Under the pieces are notes generated by a model. That model saw only the letters and a list, made by a program, of their open reading frames with translations, ran no database searches and was not told the origin of the DNA. Below, one piece after another: positions 7,701-15,784 of a stretch of 45,893 nucleotides of DNA. The translations under genes were made by a program, and so were the position numbers. Each line of letters opens with the position of its first letter. Positions within the stretch are counted from its first letter, which is position 1. The stretch comes from a virus, in the IMG/VR virus record IMGVR_UViG_3300033149_003034, positions 1-45,893 of that record; one strand, written 5' to 3'.

Positions 7701-10018
7701 ATGCATACTTCGAATGGATGAATAAGCTTGTAGACTTCAGAAGGGAAAAAGGACTCATTTCAGAAGAAATGGCCGAAGGACTGAAGACACACAATTATGC
7801 AAGGTTCAAAGGTATAGGACAGCGACTTGAGCGGGGTGAGGGAATACCTATTGAAAAATTATATGATGAGAAAGAGACAGTCAGAGTAGGTGGCAGAGTT
7901 AGGTCGGTCAATAGCTCTGGAATTGAATCTCTACAACCAGGTAAGATGTCAGACATTCTTGAAACAGATCAAGAGTTGGTTGCACTTGAGATATTCAACA
8001 GAGTATATGGACAGGCTTTTAGAAATGATACATTTAGGGAGTTGGCGGAGTTAGCTAGAAAAAACCCAGATAACCCAATAGTGAGGTTGCCAAGAAAAGA
8101 TGCACACCCTGACCAACCAAAGATAAAGGACACAAGGCTTTGGGCCAAGTTTAATTATATAGAAGATGGTAAGAAAAAGTCCATCTACATAGATAGGGTA
8201 TTTGCAAGAGGTTTGGAGGCACTTGGGAAAGATGTATCGCCGAGAGCAGTTGCTTGGTCAAGTAATCTTGCCTTGGCAAAACCTGCAAGAGTAATGATGA
8301 CTGGGGCAGCACCTCTTTGGTCAATCTTTGTGAATCTTCCTAGGGACATATTTCACACCTATATGGCAGCTGGTAGATACGAGGGCGGAAGGTTTAAACA
8401 AATCTATAGTCCAGTACCTCCAGTTTTTGCAGCTCAGCTTGGAAGAGATTATGCAGCTACATTCTATGATGTGTTTTTCAGGCGGCACAAGACTATGCAG
8501 AGAAAGAGATATGTAAAGGCAGCTGAACACGGACTGTTGATGCCCTTTTTGTCTACACAAGCTAGGACTAGTGTTACTGGATACAAATTACCAGGTAAGT
8601 TTGCGCCTCTTGAGAACTTCTTCTTATACCTTCCTGAATCACTTGAGATGTGGACAAGAGTTGCAATCGCTGAGAGAGTACTAAGACAAAGAGCCAAGGA
8701 AGCAGGAGTTAGTCTTGAGGAAATTAGACGCAGTAGCGATGCAATGAAAGAAGCTGTATTTGTTGCACGGGACTATCTTGACTTCCAACAAGGAGGTTGG
8801 TGGATCAAGATGCAAGATCAGCTTGGTAAGATATACCTCAATGCAGGTGTCCAGGCAATGAGGACTTTTGGTAGGGCTATTAAAGAGAATCCAAAGCAGG
8901 CTATATTAAGGCTTGGTCAGACGATAGGCATACCGACTGTTTTGGTAGTTGCTGCTTCCAAACTTTATGCGCCAAAAACTAGTCGTGACATACCTGAATA
9001 TATGCATGATAATAACTTTGTAATCCCCTTCCCTGACAGCTTCAGATTCACTGGTAAGGACGGTCAAGAGTATGGGCTAGTGCTTACAATACCGTTGGAT
9101 TCTGGTGCAGCATTTTTTAAGAATCTGTTTAGGGGATTGACTGAAAAGTTTATGTACGAAGCTGGATTGACTGATGAAGAGCCAAATTATGAGGCTATAC
9201 TAGGTTCACTTACGAAAACTGCCCCAGATATTATGTCGCTTCCTCCATCACACAGAGCTGTTATGGAATATTTGTTGAACATAGATTTTTGGACCCGAAA
9301 GAGTATTTCTCCTAAAACTTTCAAATACCCAGATAGTATGGAGGAATACATTAAAGGTAAAACTTCTGAATTGGCAATAGATGTTGGAAAAGTTACTGGG
9401 TTATCACCTGAAAGATTAGAAAGGGTCAAGAGAGCAATTCTCGGCGATAATATATGGACATATGCAGTTGGCAAAGGTTATGACGAAGCTTTTGGTGACA
9501 TACCCAAGGAAATGAGGGAAGAGCATCTTGCGCTAGTGCTTGCAGAAATTCCTGGAGTTAAAAGATTTATAAAAGTTGTTAGAGCAGGTGGGGGTAGGAT
9601 AGAAAAGCAGAAGGAGATACTTGAGAAAATTGACCTTGCTGACTTTATTAACTCTAGGAATGTGGATTTTTATGCCAAACTTTACCATTGGTATGGAAAG
9701 AAAGATGCTAAGAAAGAGTTTATTGACTATGTAACTGACAAGGAAAGAGTTAAAACTCTAGATGAAAAAGAAAGACTGATAAAGAGATGGGAATTCATTA
9801 GAGCTATTAAAGACTTGCCTGATAGATCTTCCTGGGCTAATATGTGGTATAAGTCCCCAGAAGCTAAAGCTAGGGACTATGTTGATAGGTTAAGAGCTGC
9901 AAAGACTGAGGAAGAGAAAGAGGAATTGAAGAGGAAACTAGATATACTTATAAAAGCTGGAGGATATGTTACTCCTAGATTTCGCTATGAAGTGAGTCGT
10001 CTCCTTCATGAGAAATAG
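4775..10018 (+). CDS. Giant internal virion protein (1747 aa) with HExxH metallopeptidase motif
   Basis: 1747 residues, the largest gene, starting behind ggaggtaattaaac. The N-terminal third contains long Lys/Glu helices. Around residues 640-740 there is a compact domain with FHELQHAVND (H696, E697, H700), a zincin-type HExxH, followed by a conserved-looking acidic ExEARL segment that could supply the third ligand. Near residues 1330-1500 a hydrophobic helical section (IGIPTVLVVAASKLYAPKT, LVLTIPLDSGAAF) recalls the large polyvalent-protein-associated domains of phage ejection proteins. A role in DNA ejection, with peptidase activity on the cell wall or on virion proteins, is inferred. The stop is 43 nt inside the convergent minus-strand gene. 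Confidence 0.75.
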   Translation: MISGLDLLGQSGEAKVEKTGLDLLVPREAPTTEAPVSIEPIRQQLRREAAGLLAEETPVAISPLGGTAGLRAVMGLDTAEYDRFATKPIIDIDEFVEGATETLSGLKTLATRPRHLYRGIIGALASVAAFPIGAIFGGRDAVQTLMGGGSLEDAYESFHNAIAEAEKLFGSEALTPLIGPETKESRLVSGIVFSPITGISMIFNKLAESVIPELVSRSVEYTPILNRFLSEPNVRGAIKFYGDKVALTSMGRILHPTKRAETAGKIEDIADRAVKVAKVEEAVEKIPDEAVKRAQEKILEYEKKKLEAEAAEIAENIDYTTMIKEDLQAKGRRIKKVKQAKKYIADEAIHKAIESIKEKKAKPRKKTKVERKPTADEDLRLIKEVEDHFGKKIDELSDKEIEDYFLEKYGEEITDVDEQTGTREPLELSTDNSPFRERNPEVTRKKREILAEKKQFDSPETIVEKHIVDVNSWLDGAEDVDIVKAREALSDLAVAVKDPANRIPLLDYFNGDSAAVNNFIEVAEEAAKWARRADRSKIERTGELPEVQLNIMIPVEEIPKSVWKFLVTSKQFAKRIFDEKGLFVKDVYRNKELFDKTSFWYGRDGKWRYEIDDSKATLKLPKDRRSLDGFSTTLGEILDYPELYKAVPEIKNMRVYFRDLGSDAGQYVSGGFRALGKGYIAINPYRSGNIKRTLFHELQHAVNDTVGSKFLGADARTTSSYFEYLTDPGEMEARLASRRMSMSREERRKTPPWKSLDRMLRIESSTKDIRMRAKYGTRLYSGIPIDKAIESIKKVLEKRTKKIITREDLQKFPEEQRNVIADALAYKEAFNKDEIASKKSRKLTFKDITRLGPEGIWDVMHESRKMLLKGMRTGKLDKHAERVLWQMVNEKGGHGYGQLMFMQFRKEVYGGLSAAKKSILNKLIRGKRIEDIANYKPKVKFPKDQSFNNAIAYGHLFEAIEGLSHEEALDLSRRRDAYFEWMNKLVDFRREKGLISEEMAEGLKTHNYARFKGIGQRLERGEGIPIEKLYDEKETVRVGGRVRSVNSSGIESLQPGKMSDILETDQELVALEIFNRVYGQAFRNDTFRELAELARKNPDNPIVRLPRKDAHPDQPKIKDTRLWAKFNYIEDGKKKSIYIDRVFARGLEALGKDVSPRAVAWSSNLALAKPARVMMTGAAPLWSIFVNLPRDIFHTYMAAGRYEGGRFKQIYSPVPPVFAAQLGRDYAATFYDVFFRRHKTMQRKRYVKAAEHGLLMPFLSTQARTSVTGYKLPGKFAPLENFFLYLPESLEMWTRVAIAERVLRQRAKEAGVSLEEIRRSSDAMKEAVFVARDYLDFQQGGWWIKMQDQLGKIYLNAGVQAMRTFGRAIKENPKQAILRLGQTIGIPTVLVVAASKLYAPKTSRDIPEYMHDNNFVIPFPDSFRFTGKDGQEYGLVLTIPLDSGAAFFKNLFRGLTEKFMYEAGLTDEEPNYEAILGSLTKTAPDIMSLPPSHRAVMEYLLNIDFWTRKSISPKTFKYPDSMEEYIKGKTSELAIDVGKVTGLSPERLERVKRAILGDNIWTYAVGKGYDEAFGDIPKEMREEHLALVLAEIPGVKRFIKVVRAGGGRIEKQKEILEKIDLADFINSRNVDFYAKLYHWYGKKDAKKEFIDYVTDKERVKTLDEKERLIKRWEFIRAIKDLPDRSSWANMWYKSPEAKARDYVDRLRAAKTEEEKEELKRKLDILIKAGGYVTPRFRYEVSRLLHEK
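6373..6397. repeat. Dispersed 25-bp palindrome, copy 2
   Basis: Starts AGATCGTTCAAA, central A, ends ATTGAACGAACT. Fully inside the giant internal-protein gene, where it encodes DRSKIERT. This shows that the repeat is kept even within long coding DNA. Confidence 0.9.
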
Positions 10019-11234
10019 ATTGTCTATTTTTTGAACGATCTTCCCAACCAAGCACATGGATAATAGATTCCATCCCAGGTTTTCTTACCACCTTTATATA
10101 TCGTGAGGTTTCGAGAGTGCTCAGAACTCGGTCCATTGTTAGTTTGTCCATGTTAGTTTCAAACTGTCTAGCAAACTGCCACATAGGAATGTCAGGTGTG
10201 AGTGAGTTTTCGAAGAAAACTATTGCGTCATTCAAAAGGCTTGATATGTCACTTTTCCCGATACCTCTAAAAACAAGTCCCATTGTTTGTTCTACTTCGG
10301 TCAACAACTTTGAGGCCCTTTCTAGGTCTACACTATCCAATATCATACTGTTTCCTCTGCTAGCACTACATACCATTGCTAGAGAAATTAAATGATTCCT
10401 ACGTCTTCCACAGTACCCGTCAAAGCGCTTGTCATGAAAAGGTGGATTTTTCTCTGCCTCGATGCACCACTCGGTGTAACCAGATATGAAGTCATCTGTC
10501 ATTGTAAATGCTCCGCTTAGCAAGGCTACTTGTTCCAGGTCGTGAACAAGTGCTTGTTGTAACTTTATTTCCTTTTCTGAAACAGTAGGTATTATCACCA
10601 GTTTTTCTTTCTTATCCGCATATACGAAGATTATGCGTGATGTAAGGCCTCCGCCAATAGCTTCCAACGGAAGTGAACTTTGCAGACTGTCCGGAGTAGT
10701 GCCCGCTAACAAGTTTACCCACACGCCTACGATTTCTTCTTTGTCACGACTAACTGTGTCATAGACCCACCTATTGTGGCAGTCATACCAGTCGCAAAGG
10801 GCTGCCATCAGTTCTTTGTTATGATAACCAAGGAACACAGTAAACTCGTTTGAAAATATAGTCATTGATGAATGATAGTATTGCTTGCCTGTGGTCATGT
10901 CTATGTCGGTCAAGTTAGTTTCCCTCATCCTTTTTATAAGAGCTTGCAATGAAGTTGCTTGGGCAGATAGGCGAATGTTAGGTATTTGTTCTAGTATATC
11001 ATAAGCATACTTCATTGCAGTTCCTTTGCCAGTGGCAGAGGGACCTACTAGAACAATGTAAAAGTTAGGATATATCGTGAGTGAGATTCCAAGGTTGACA
11101 TAAGTCTTCCGCTGCAGTGCTGCAGCAATAGCTGAAATGGCGACCCACTTTCTAAATAGTGTAGGTGGTTCGGATTCCTCGGTAAGTTTCATAAAAGCAT
11201 CTATCCAGTCAGGCAAGATTCGTTCGTCAGACAT
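9975..11234 (-). CDS. DUF3987-like P-loop ATPase, putative replicative helicase/primase-type protein
   Basis: 419 residues. An N-terminal helical segment (DWIDAFMKLTEESEPPTLFRKW) is typical of this group, followed by Walker A GPSATGKGT near residue 65 and a likely Walker B strand SMTIFSNEF around residue 125. A sensor-like LAGTTPDSLQSSLP and an arginine segment GGGLTSRIIFVYA follow, then a helical C-terminus. Proteins of this DUF3987 / YfjI-like type stand in phage replication modules as helicase or primase-helicase candidates. Here it lies directly downstream of the polymerase. SD gcgagga. The 3-prime end overlaps the giant virion gene by 44 bp on the opposite strand. Confidence 0.65.
   Translation of the reverse strand: MSDERILPDWIDAFMKLTEESEPPTLFRKWVAISAIAAALQRKTYVNLGISLTIYPNFYIVLVGPSATGKGTAMKYAYDILEQIPNIRLSAQATSLQALIKRMRETNLTDIDMTTGKQYYHSSMTIFSNEFTVFLGYHNKELMAALCDWYDCHNRWVYDTVSRDKEEIVGVWVNLLAGTTPDSLQSSLPLEAIGGGLTSRIIFVYADKKEKLVIIPTVSEKEIKLQQALVHDLEQVALLSGAFTMTDDFISGYTEWCIEAEKNPPFHDKRFDGYCGRRRNHLISLAMVCSASRGNSMILDSVDLERASKLLTEVEQTMGLVFRGIGKSDISSLLNDAIVFFENSLTPDIPMWQFARQFETNMDKLTMDRVLSTLETSRYIKVVRKPGMESIIHVLGWEDRSKNRQSISHEGDDSLHSEI
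10017..10041. repeat. Dispersed 25-bp palindrome, copy 3, in convergent gene overlap
   Basis: Starts AGATTGTC, ends GAACGATCT, with a T-rich centre; this is one of the two most diverged copies. It begins at the stop codon of the plus-strand giant gene and lies in the coding 3-prime end of the minus-strand DUF3987-like gene. Confidence 0.8.
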
Positions 11235-11246
11235 TCTGGTTCCTCG

Positions 11247-13754
11247 CTATTCAGATGTAGTGCAGAGTTCGTAGTAGATCTTCCTCAACAAGTCAGCGAG
11301 CTTGCCTATGTCGGTAGGGACTTCTTTGCTTTTTAATTCCTTCATCTCTTCTTTACACATATTAAAGCCAATTGATAGATCGGCAGGTGTCTTTATCTCT
11401 CTATCGTGCCAATAAAGAGGTTGTTCAAGCGACTCTTTTATCAAAAGTAACATTCTAGCATGTTCTTCCCAAGGGATTGAAAGTGGTATTTGAAACACTA
11501 TTGCGTCATGTATTTGAGTTAACAACTCAATTGGTTTGAAGAGGTGTTGATTGTAGTAGACGTATTCAACTCCATGTTCGTTAATCTTGTCTGCAGTTGT
11601 ACTTTGAGGTAAATGTGCATAGGCTTCACGATAGGTGTTTTCGCAGGCACTTCTAGGAACGTTAGGGGGTGAAGGGATAATAGGACCGAGAAATAACCTT
11701 CGACGACCCATTAGGTTTACGACGGTTCTGTTTTTCTTAAGCATGTTTTGAATTACTTGGTGATAGCCGTTTCTTATTTGTGGATACCCTTTGTGAATCT
11801 TTTCCAGAACGTACTTTGCCTCACCTTCAGGCATTTCATTTGTGAGTGCGAATGTCTTATATCCGACATTATAGTTGATCGCATGGTTTCCCTTTTTGCC
11901 CCAATAGCGCTCGGACTGTCGTCCGTCACCAAGTGATGATGAACCATCTTTTGAAGATATCTGGTCATAAGGTTTGTCAAAGATTATTGAGGCGGTTAGA
12001 CGATGCAAGTCAATGCCTTGTTCAAAGGCCTCTATTTGCGACACAACTCCGCCGACATAAGCAACGATTCGGTTCTCTATCTGTGACAGGTCCATGCTAT
12101 AGAGTATGTAACCTTCATCAGCAAGGAAGAAGCGTAATAGGTCATGTGGCCAATTCTGTTGATTCCCTCCTGTGCCAAAGATTGTCTCACCACTGGAAAT
12201 TCTTCCAGTTTCAGCGCCCACTGGTTTGTATGATGAGCGATAACGTCCGTCTTGGTCAACTTTTCCGATGTTGAGATAAGTGGATATACGCTTCGAGAGT
12301 GATCGAATATCTAGCATCAACCGTGCAGCTTTGCTACCAGGTCCTCCGCTGCGGTAGATTCGCTTGAGTGCATCGATGTCAGTTGTTTTCTTTCCTGTCT
12401 TGCGATTTACGTAAGGTCGGAGACCTAGTTCTTCGTAAAAATAATGTTTTAGTTGTTCTGGCGAATTATAGTTTATTTCGTGACCTACTTCACGATTTAA
12501 TTCATCTGCAAGCTTGTCTAATTCAGCTTGCTGTTGCTCTTTGTATTTCATCATCCCTTCAACATCAATTCTTATTCCACGCTCTGACATGTAAATCAAA
12601 GGTTCGATCAACTTCCGTTGACGCTCATAGGTTTCCTCATTTATTTGCTTAGCAAGGATTTGCAGTTGCTTAGGAATGGCTTCGACAGGCACTATCGCAT
12701 CCATTCCGTTGTAGGTCCACCATTCTTCCCAAGAACCAGTTCCCATCTTCATCCACTGCTTTCCATCGTCTTTGTAGTATGGAACATCGGTGTGCATTGT
12801 AGTTACGAAGTCAAGGCCTGCGGGGAAATCTGGGAAGGCAATCTTTTGAGCAATCTGTGTGCAGTGAATATTGCCTCGAGGATGGATTCCATACTTATGG
12901 AACAAGAATTGGAGATCAAAGATGAAATTAGCACCTACTTTTGAGATCTTTTCTTCTTGAATGATCTTTGCGATCAAAAGCATTATTTCGTATTCTTGCT
13001 CAGGTGTAAAATAGTCACCTTGTTGGTAGCGGAAAGGGATAGATATCGAATGATTAACTGACCAGGCAAATGAGATGCAATCTAGCTCACCGTTTATAAC
13101 TTCGATATCGATTCCTATTGTTTGACCTCTTAGGCCGATCTCGTAGCAATGGTTGAGAGTGGCAACTGCCTCATCAAACGAGGGTTTGATGGTTACGTTT
13201 CTTTCCTTGCGCTCTATCCATGAGAACTCGCTCTCATATTTTGCTTTTAGTAAGTCTTCGCAAATAAGTGGTTTGTTCAAAAAGTTGAATTTCGGAGGAA
13301 TGAACGTAGCAGGGTGGAATGTAGGAACTACTTTCAAGCCAGGTACAATTGTAGATTCAATGACTGAGCCTCTCCACTTAGTTATACCTACTCGGTTAGC
13401 CAGTGCAAGTAAAGCGATGTTGCCACAGGCTACAACGACGTTTAGATTAGGTAGTGACTTTAGTTCGTCAGCTAGTTCCTGGATATGTTGATAACCCTGT
13501 TCAGAAATCTTCCACTTGCCACGAGAATCTATATCAATGTAATGCTTGAGTGGTGCATCTAGGTCCTTGATGACGTTAGTTATGTAAATGTTAGATCGCT
13601 GAATTCTGGTCATTGCAAGGCATTCATCAAGGCCTCGGCCTGCAGGACCAATGAATGGTTTGTGATATTTTACTTCTTGAAACCCAGGTTGTTCGCCAAC
13701 TATTGCTAACTTAGCGTTACGATCTCCACTTGGTGGGACGAAAGTTCTCCTCAT
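11247..13754 (-). CDS. DNA polymerase, family A, with N-terminal uracil-DNA-glycosylase-like domain
   Basis: 835 residues. Residues 1-175 form a UDG family 4/5-like domain: motif 1 GEQPGFQE...KPFIGPAGRGLD (20-43) and the HPAT motif at 147-150; the Cys pairs that bind Fe-S in family 4 UDGs are not visible. Residues about 205-360 hold a 3-5 exonuclease: DIE (D216, E218), ANFIFD (D280), and YNGMD (Y348, D352). The polymerase part has motif A MDLSQIENRI (D555), motif B RYWGKKGNHAINYNVGY (616-632) and motif C QIHDAIVF (D750). The usual Glu after the motif C Asp is Ala (A751). A UDG-like extension on PolA is known from SPO1-type phages. SD ggaggtcat sets the start. Confidence 0.92.
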   Translation of the reverse strand: MRRTFVPPSGDRNAKLAIVGEQPGFQEVKYHKPFIGPAGRGLDECLAMTRIQRSNIYITNVIKDLDAPLKHYIDIDSRGKWKISEQGYQHIQELADELKSLPNLNVVVACGNIALLALANRVGITKWRGSVIESTIVPGLKVVPTFHPATFIPPKFNFLNKPLICEDLLKAKYESEFSWIERKERNVTIKPSFDEAVATLNHCYEIGLRGQTIGIDIEVINGELDCISFAWSVNHSISIPFRYQQGDYFTPEQEYEIMLLIAKIIQEEKISKVGANFIFDLQFLFHKYGIHPRGNIHCTQIAQKIAFPDFPAGLDFVTTMHTDVPYYKDDGKQWMKMGTGSWEEWWTYNGMDAIVPVEAIPKQLQILAKQINEETYERQRKLIEPLIYMSERGIRIDVEGMMKYKEQQQAELDKLADELNREVGHEINYNSPEQLKHYFYEELGLRPYVNRKTGKKTTDIDALKRIYRSGGPGSKAARLMLDIRSLSKRISTYLNIGKVDQDGRYRSSYKPVGAETGRISSGETIFGTGGNQQNWPHDLLRFFLADEGYILYSMDLSQIENRIVAYVGGVVSQIEAFEQGIDLHRLTASIIFDKPYDQISSKDGSSSLGDGRQSERYWGKKGNHAINYNVGYKTFALTNEMPEGEAKYVLEKIHKGYPQIRNGYHQVIQNMLKKNRTVVNLMGRRRLFLGPIIPSPPNVPRSACENTYREAYAHLPQSTTADKINEHGVEYVYYNQHLFKPIELLTQIHDAIVFQIPLSIPWEEHARMLLLIKESLEQPLYWHDREIKTPADLSIGFNMCKEEMKELKSKEVPTDIGKLADLLRKIYYELCTTSE

Positions 13755-13766
13755 ATGACCTCCAAT

Positions 13767-13791
13767 AGTTTGTTTAATTTTTAAACAATCT
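13767..13791. repeat. Dispersed 25-bp palindrome, copy 4
   Basis: Plus-strand reading AGTTTGTTTAAT, T, TTTTAAACAATCT-type right arm. It covers the stop codon and last codons (RLFKN) of the ParB-methyltransferase gene and sits 12 bp upstream of the polymerase start codon. Confidence 0.9.
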
Positions 13792-15096
13792 GTCGATCTT
13801 CACAAGGAATGAGTCTTTGTAGGATTTACCTAGTTCGAAGCCAACAGCTGACATTCCAAGCTGGTGGGCACTTATTAAACCATTTCCTGAACCAAGAAAA
13901 GGAATGAGCACACGAGAGCCTGGAGGTGCGAAGGTTTCGTAGATGTCAGTTGTCAGTTCGATAGGTCGTTCAGTTTCGTGGACCTTCTGGTTTGGTGGGA
14001 CAGGTGAATATTGAAAGACGTTTGACCTGCCTGGTTTGTTAAGCGTCGGGCGACCTTTCCAAGCATAGAAAAACATCTCATATGAATTTGCTAGTTTAAT
14101 TTCCGGTCTCTTTGATTGCCCAGTTGGTTTTACCCAGATACCACACATTCTAGTGGTCTTAAAACCTGCGTTTTGTAACTCTCTGTAAACGACCTCGAAC
14201 CATGGCTCAGGTGCGAACCAACAAATTAGCCAACTGTGGGGAGCCATTACTCGGTAGCATTCTTTGAAGAGTTTTGAGAGGAATTCTTGGTATTCGTCAG
14301 AAGGTATTTCGTTGTAACTAGTTGTTGAATATTGAGATACACCTTCTGATTTTTTTACATTTTTTAAGTCAATTGCATAGGGAGGATCAATCTCTACTAG
14401 GTGAATAGTTTCATCAGGAATATCCTTCACTCCAATGAAGAAGTCCTTTAAAATGAAACATCTAGCGAGTTGCTGCAGGGTTGTGTTAGAACGTTGTTTT
14501 TCTATTTTCTGTGCAATGGTTTGTTTCAGGAGTTCTTCGTCAAGTTTTTTCAGTACCTTTGTTGCATCACTTTGGGTTTTGCACTTTTCAAATAACTCTG
14601 GAAATACTTCCATTGCCTCAGCACGTTTAATGGCTTGAGAGACAGATGCCTTAGAAACACCTCCGATTAAAGCACCTGTGTCTTCAACTGACCAACCAAC
14701 GTTGCCTGGACCTGGAGCTTTGACACCATGCAACTGTTGTTGCAATCTATGAATTTCAAGTGTTAGTTTATCAAGCTCATACCATTCCATGTCTTTGCGG
14801 AAGAAATTCTCAGATTTTTCAATAACCTTCATTTCAATTTCTGAGAGTTCTCTGTCGTAGATTCTGACTGGAACTTCACTGACATTGTTTCTTTGTAGCA
14901 CTGTCAATCTACGTTCGCCAGCCAAGAGTGTGTAAGTTCCGTCGCCATTATCTTTGACTGCAAGTGGAGAGATCAGGCCACTTTCCTTCATATTCTCTTC
15001 GAGCGAATCGAGGTCACCCATCTCTTCACGTGCACGTTTTCCGACAGTTATTGAACTAAGTGGGACCATTCCTACTTTTCCAACCTTGATAGACAT
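13774..15096 (-). CDS. ParB-domain / DNA methyltransferase fusion
   Basis: 440 residues. Residues 8-100 are a ParB/Spo0J-type N-domain with the nucleotide-binding box LLAGERRLTVLQRN (GERR at 60-63). Residues 135-160 look like the ParB helix-turn-helix (SVEDTGALIGGVSKASVSQA). Residues 205-440 are an amino-methyltransferase of beta-type order: DPPY at 237-240 first, then the SAM-binding FLGSGNG at 400-406, with HETERPIELT before it. N6-adenine or N4-cytosine methylation is expected. ParB-methylase fusions are well known in phages and usually act as solitary methylases. Which DNA site it recognises is unknown; the 25-bp palindromes are a candidate. SD gggaggtaact. Confidence 0.88.
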   Translation of the reverse strand: MSIKVGKVGMVPLSSITVGKRAREEMGDLDSLEENMKESGLISPLAVKDNGDGTYTLLAGERRLTVLQRNNVSEVPVRIYDRELSEIEMKVIEKSENFFRKDMEWYELDKLTLEIHRLQQQLHGVKAPGPGNVGWSVEDTGALIGGVSKASVSQAIKRAEAMEVFPELFEKCKTQSDATKVLKKLDEELLKQTIAQKIEKQRSNTTLQQLARCFILKDFFIGVKDIPDETIHLVEIDPPYAIDLKNVKKSEGVSQYSTTSYNEIPSDEYQEFLSKLFKECYRVMAPHSWLICWFAPEPWFEVVYRELQNAGFKTTRMCGIWVKPTGQSKRPEIKLANSYEMFFYAWKGRPTLNKPGRSNVFQYSPVPPNQKVHETERPIELTTDIYETFAPPGSRVLIPFLGSGNGLISAHQLGMSAVGFELGKSYKDSFLVKIDRLFKN

Positions 15097-15098
15097 AG

Positions 15099-15302
15099 TT
15101 AGTTACCTCCCAAGATTTCAAGAAGTTTAGCTGCCTGTTCAGATGAAAGGCTTAATTTCTTTTCCCTTTTCTTGCTAGTTGTCTTTTTTGGTTTTTTGAC
15201 AGGTATTCGACGTGATAAGCGAATTTGACGTAATAGTTCAAGTGCTTCATCAATAGACATTTCAGAGATTGAAGTGTAATCAAGGTCATCTAAATTAGCC
15301 AT
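15099..15302 (-). CDS. Small hypothetical protein, basic centre
   Basis: 67 residues, start behind gaaaggaggaggaaa. An acidic N-terminal half (NLDDLDYTSISEMSIDEALELL), a basic Lys/Arg segment (RRIPVKKPKKTTSKKREKK), then a short helix LSSEQAAKLLEIL. It overlaps the upstream gene by 8 nt and lies 2 nt before the ParB-methylase gene. I do not recognise it; a small regulator or adaptor is possible. Confidence 0.7.
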   Translation of the reverse strand: MANLDDLDYTSISEMSIDEALELLRQIRLSRRIPVKKPKKTTSKKREKKLSLSSEQAAKLLEILGGN

Positions 15303-15549
15303 TTTCCTCCTCCTTTGAAATATCTGCTTTGTGTAGTGAAGGTAGGACTTTCCTAGGTTTTATCTTCCCACTGATAATCATTCCTATAGCGACACCTCCA
15401 TAGTCCTCGATTAAGTCGAGAACGTCGTCAAGAATGACGCTGAACAGTGCTCGGCGCAGACCATAGGTCTCCAGCAGTCGATCGGCACGTTCTTTTTGTT
15501 CGGGAGTTATTTCAAATGAAAAGCGTGGGATGTAGTTGTCACGAGACAT
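15295..15549 (-). CDS. Small hypothetical protein, possibly DNA-binding
   Basis: 84 residues. A strand FSFEITPEQKERADRLLETYG followed by two helices (RRALFSVILDDVLDLIEDYG) has the order of a ribbon-helix-helix protein, where the strand pair contacts DNA; this is an inference from pattern only. It overlaps the downstream small gene by 8 nt, so the two are probably co-translated with the ParB-methylase gene. Confidence 0.65.
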   Translation of the reverse strand: MSRDNYIPRFSFEITPEQKERADRLLETYGLRRALFSVILDDVLDLIEDYGGVAIGMIISGKIKPRKVLPSLHKADISKEEENG

Positions 15550-15551
15550 TT

Positions 15552-15743
15552 TTAAGACCTCCGATTATGGGGATGAGTTAGATATTTCCTTAAAAAAGGA
15601 AAGTCATTTGCCCTTGCTATCTTTCCACACTTCCCACAACGAGAGGCTCCAAGGATTACTCCCCATCTGTTGATAGGACGCCACTGGTGTTGGCAGGAAT
15701 GTGTGATAGAATGTAGTTCACTTTTTTGTGAAGTCATTGACAT
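15552..15743 (-). CDS. Small Zn-ribbon-like protein
   Basis: 63 residues with GGAGATC upstream. Contains HSCQHQW and, later, RCGKCGKIARA, giving two Cys/His pairs that could bind one zinc. It is short and basic and unrecognised. It lies between the sulfosugar synthase gene and the RHH-like gene, immediately downstream of palindrome copy 5. Confidence 0.6.
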   Translation of the reverse strand: MSMTSQKSELHSITHSCQHQWRPINRWGVILGASRCGKCGKIARANDFPFLRKYLTHPHNRRS

Positions 15744-15759
15744 TTTAAGATCTCCAAAT

Positions 15760-15784
15760 AGTTTGTTTAAAATTTAAACAATCT
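15760..15784. repeat. Dispersed 25-bp palindrome, copy 5
   Basis: Plus-strand reading AGTTTGTTTAAA, A, TTTAAACAATCT: arms match at 11 of 12. Its last base overlaps the stop codon of the sulfoquinovose-synthase-like gene. Confidence 0.92.
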
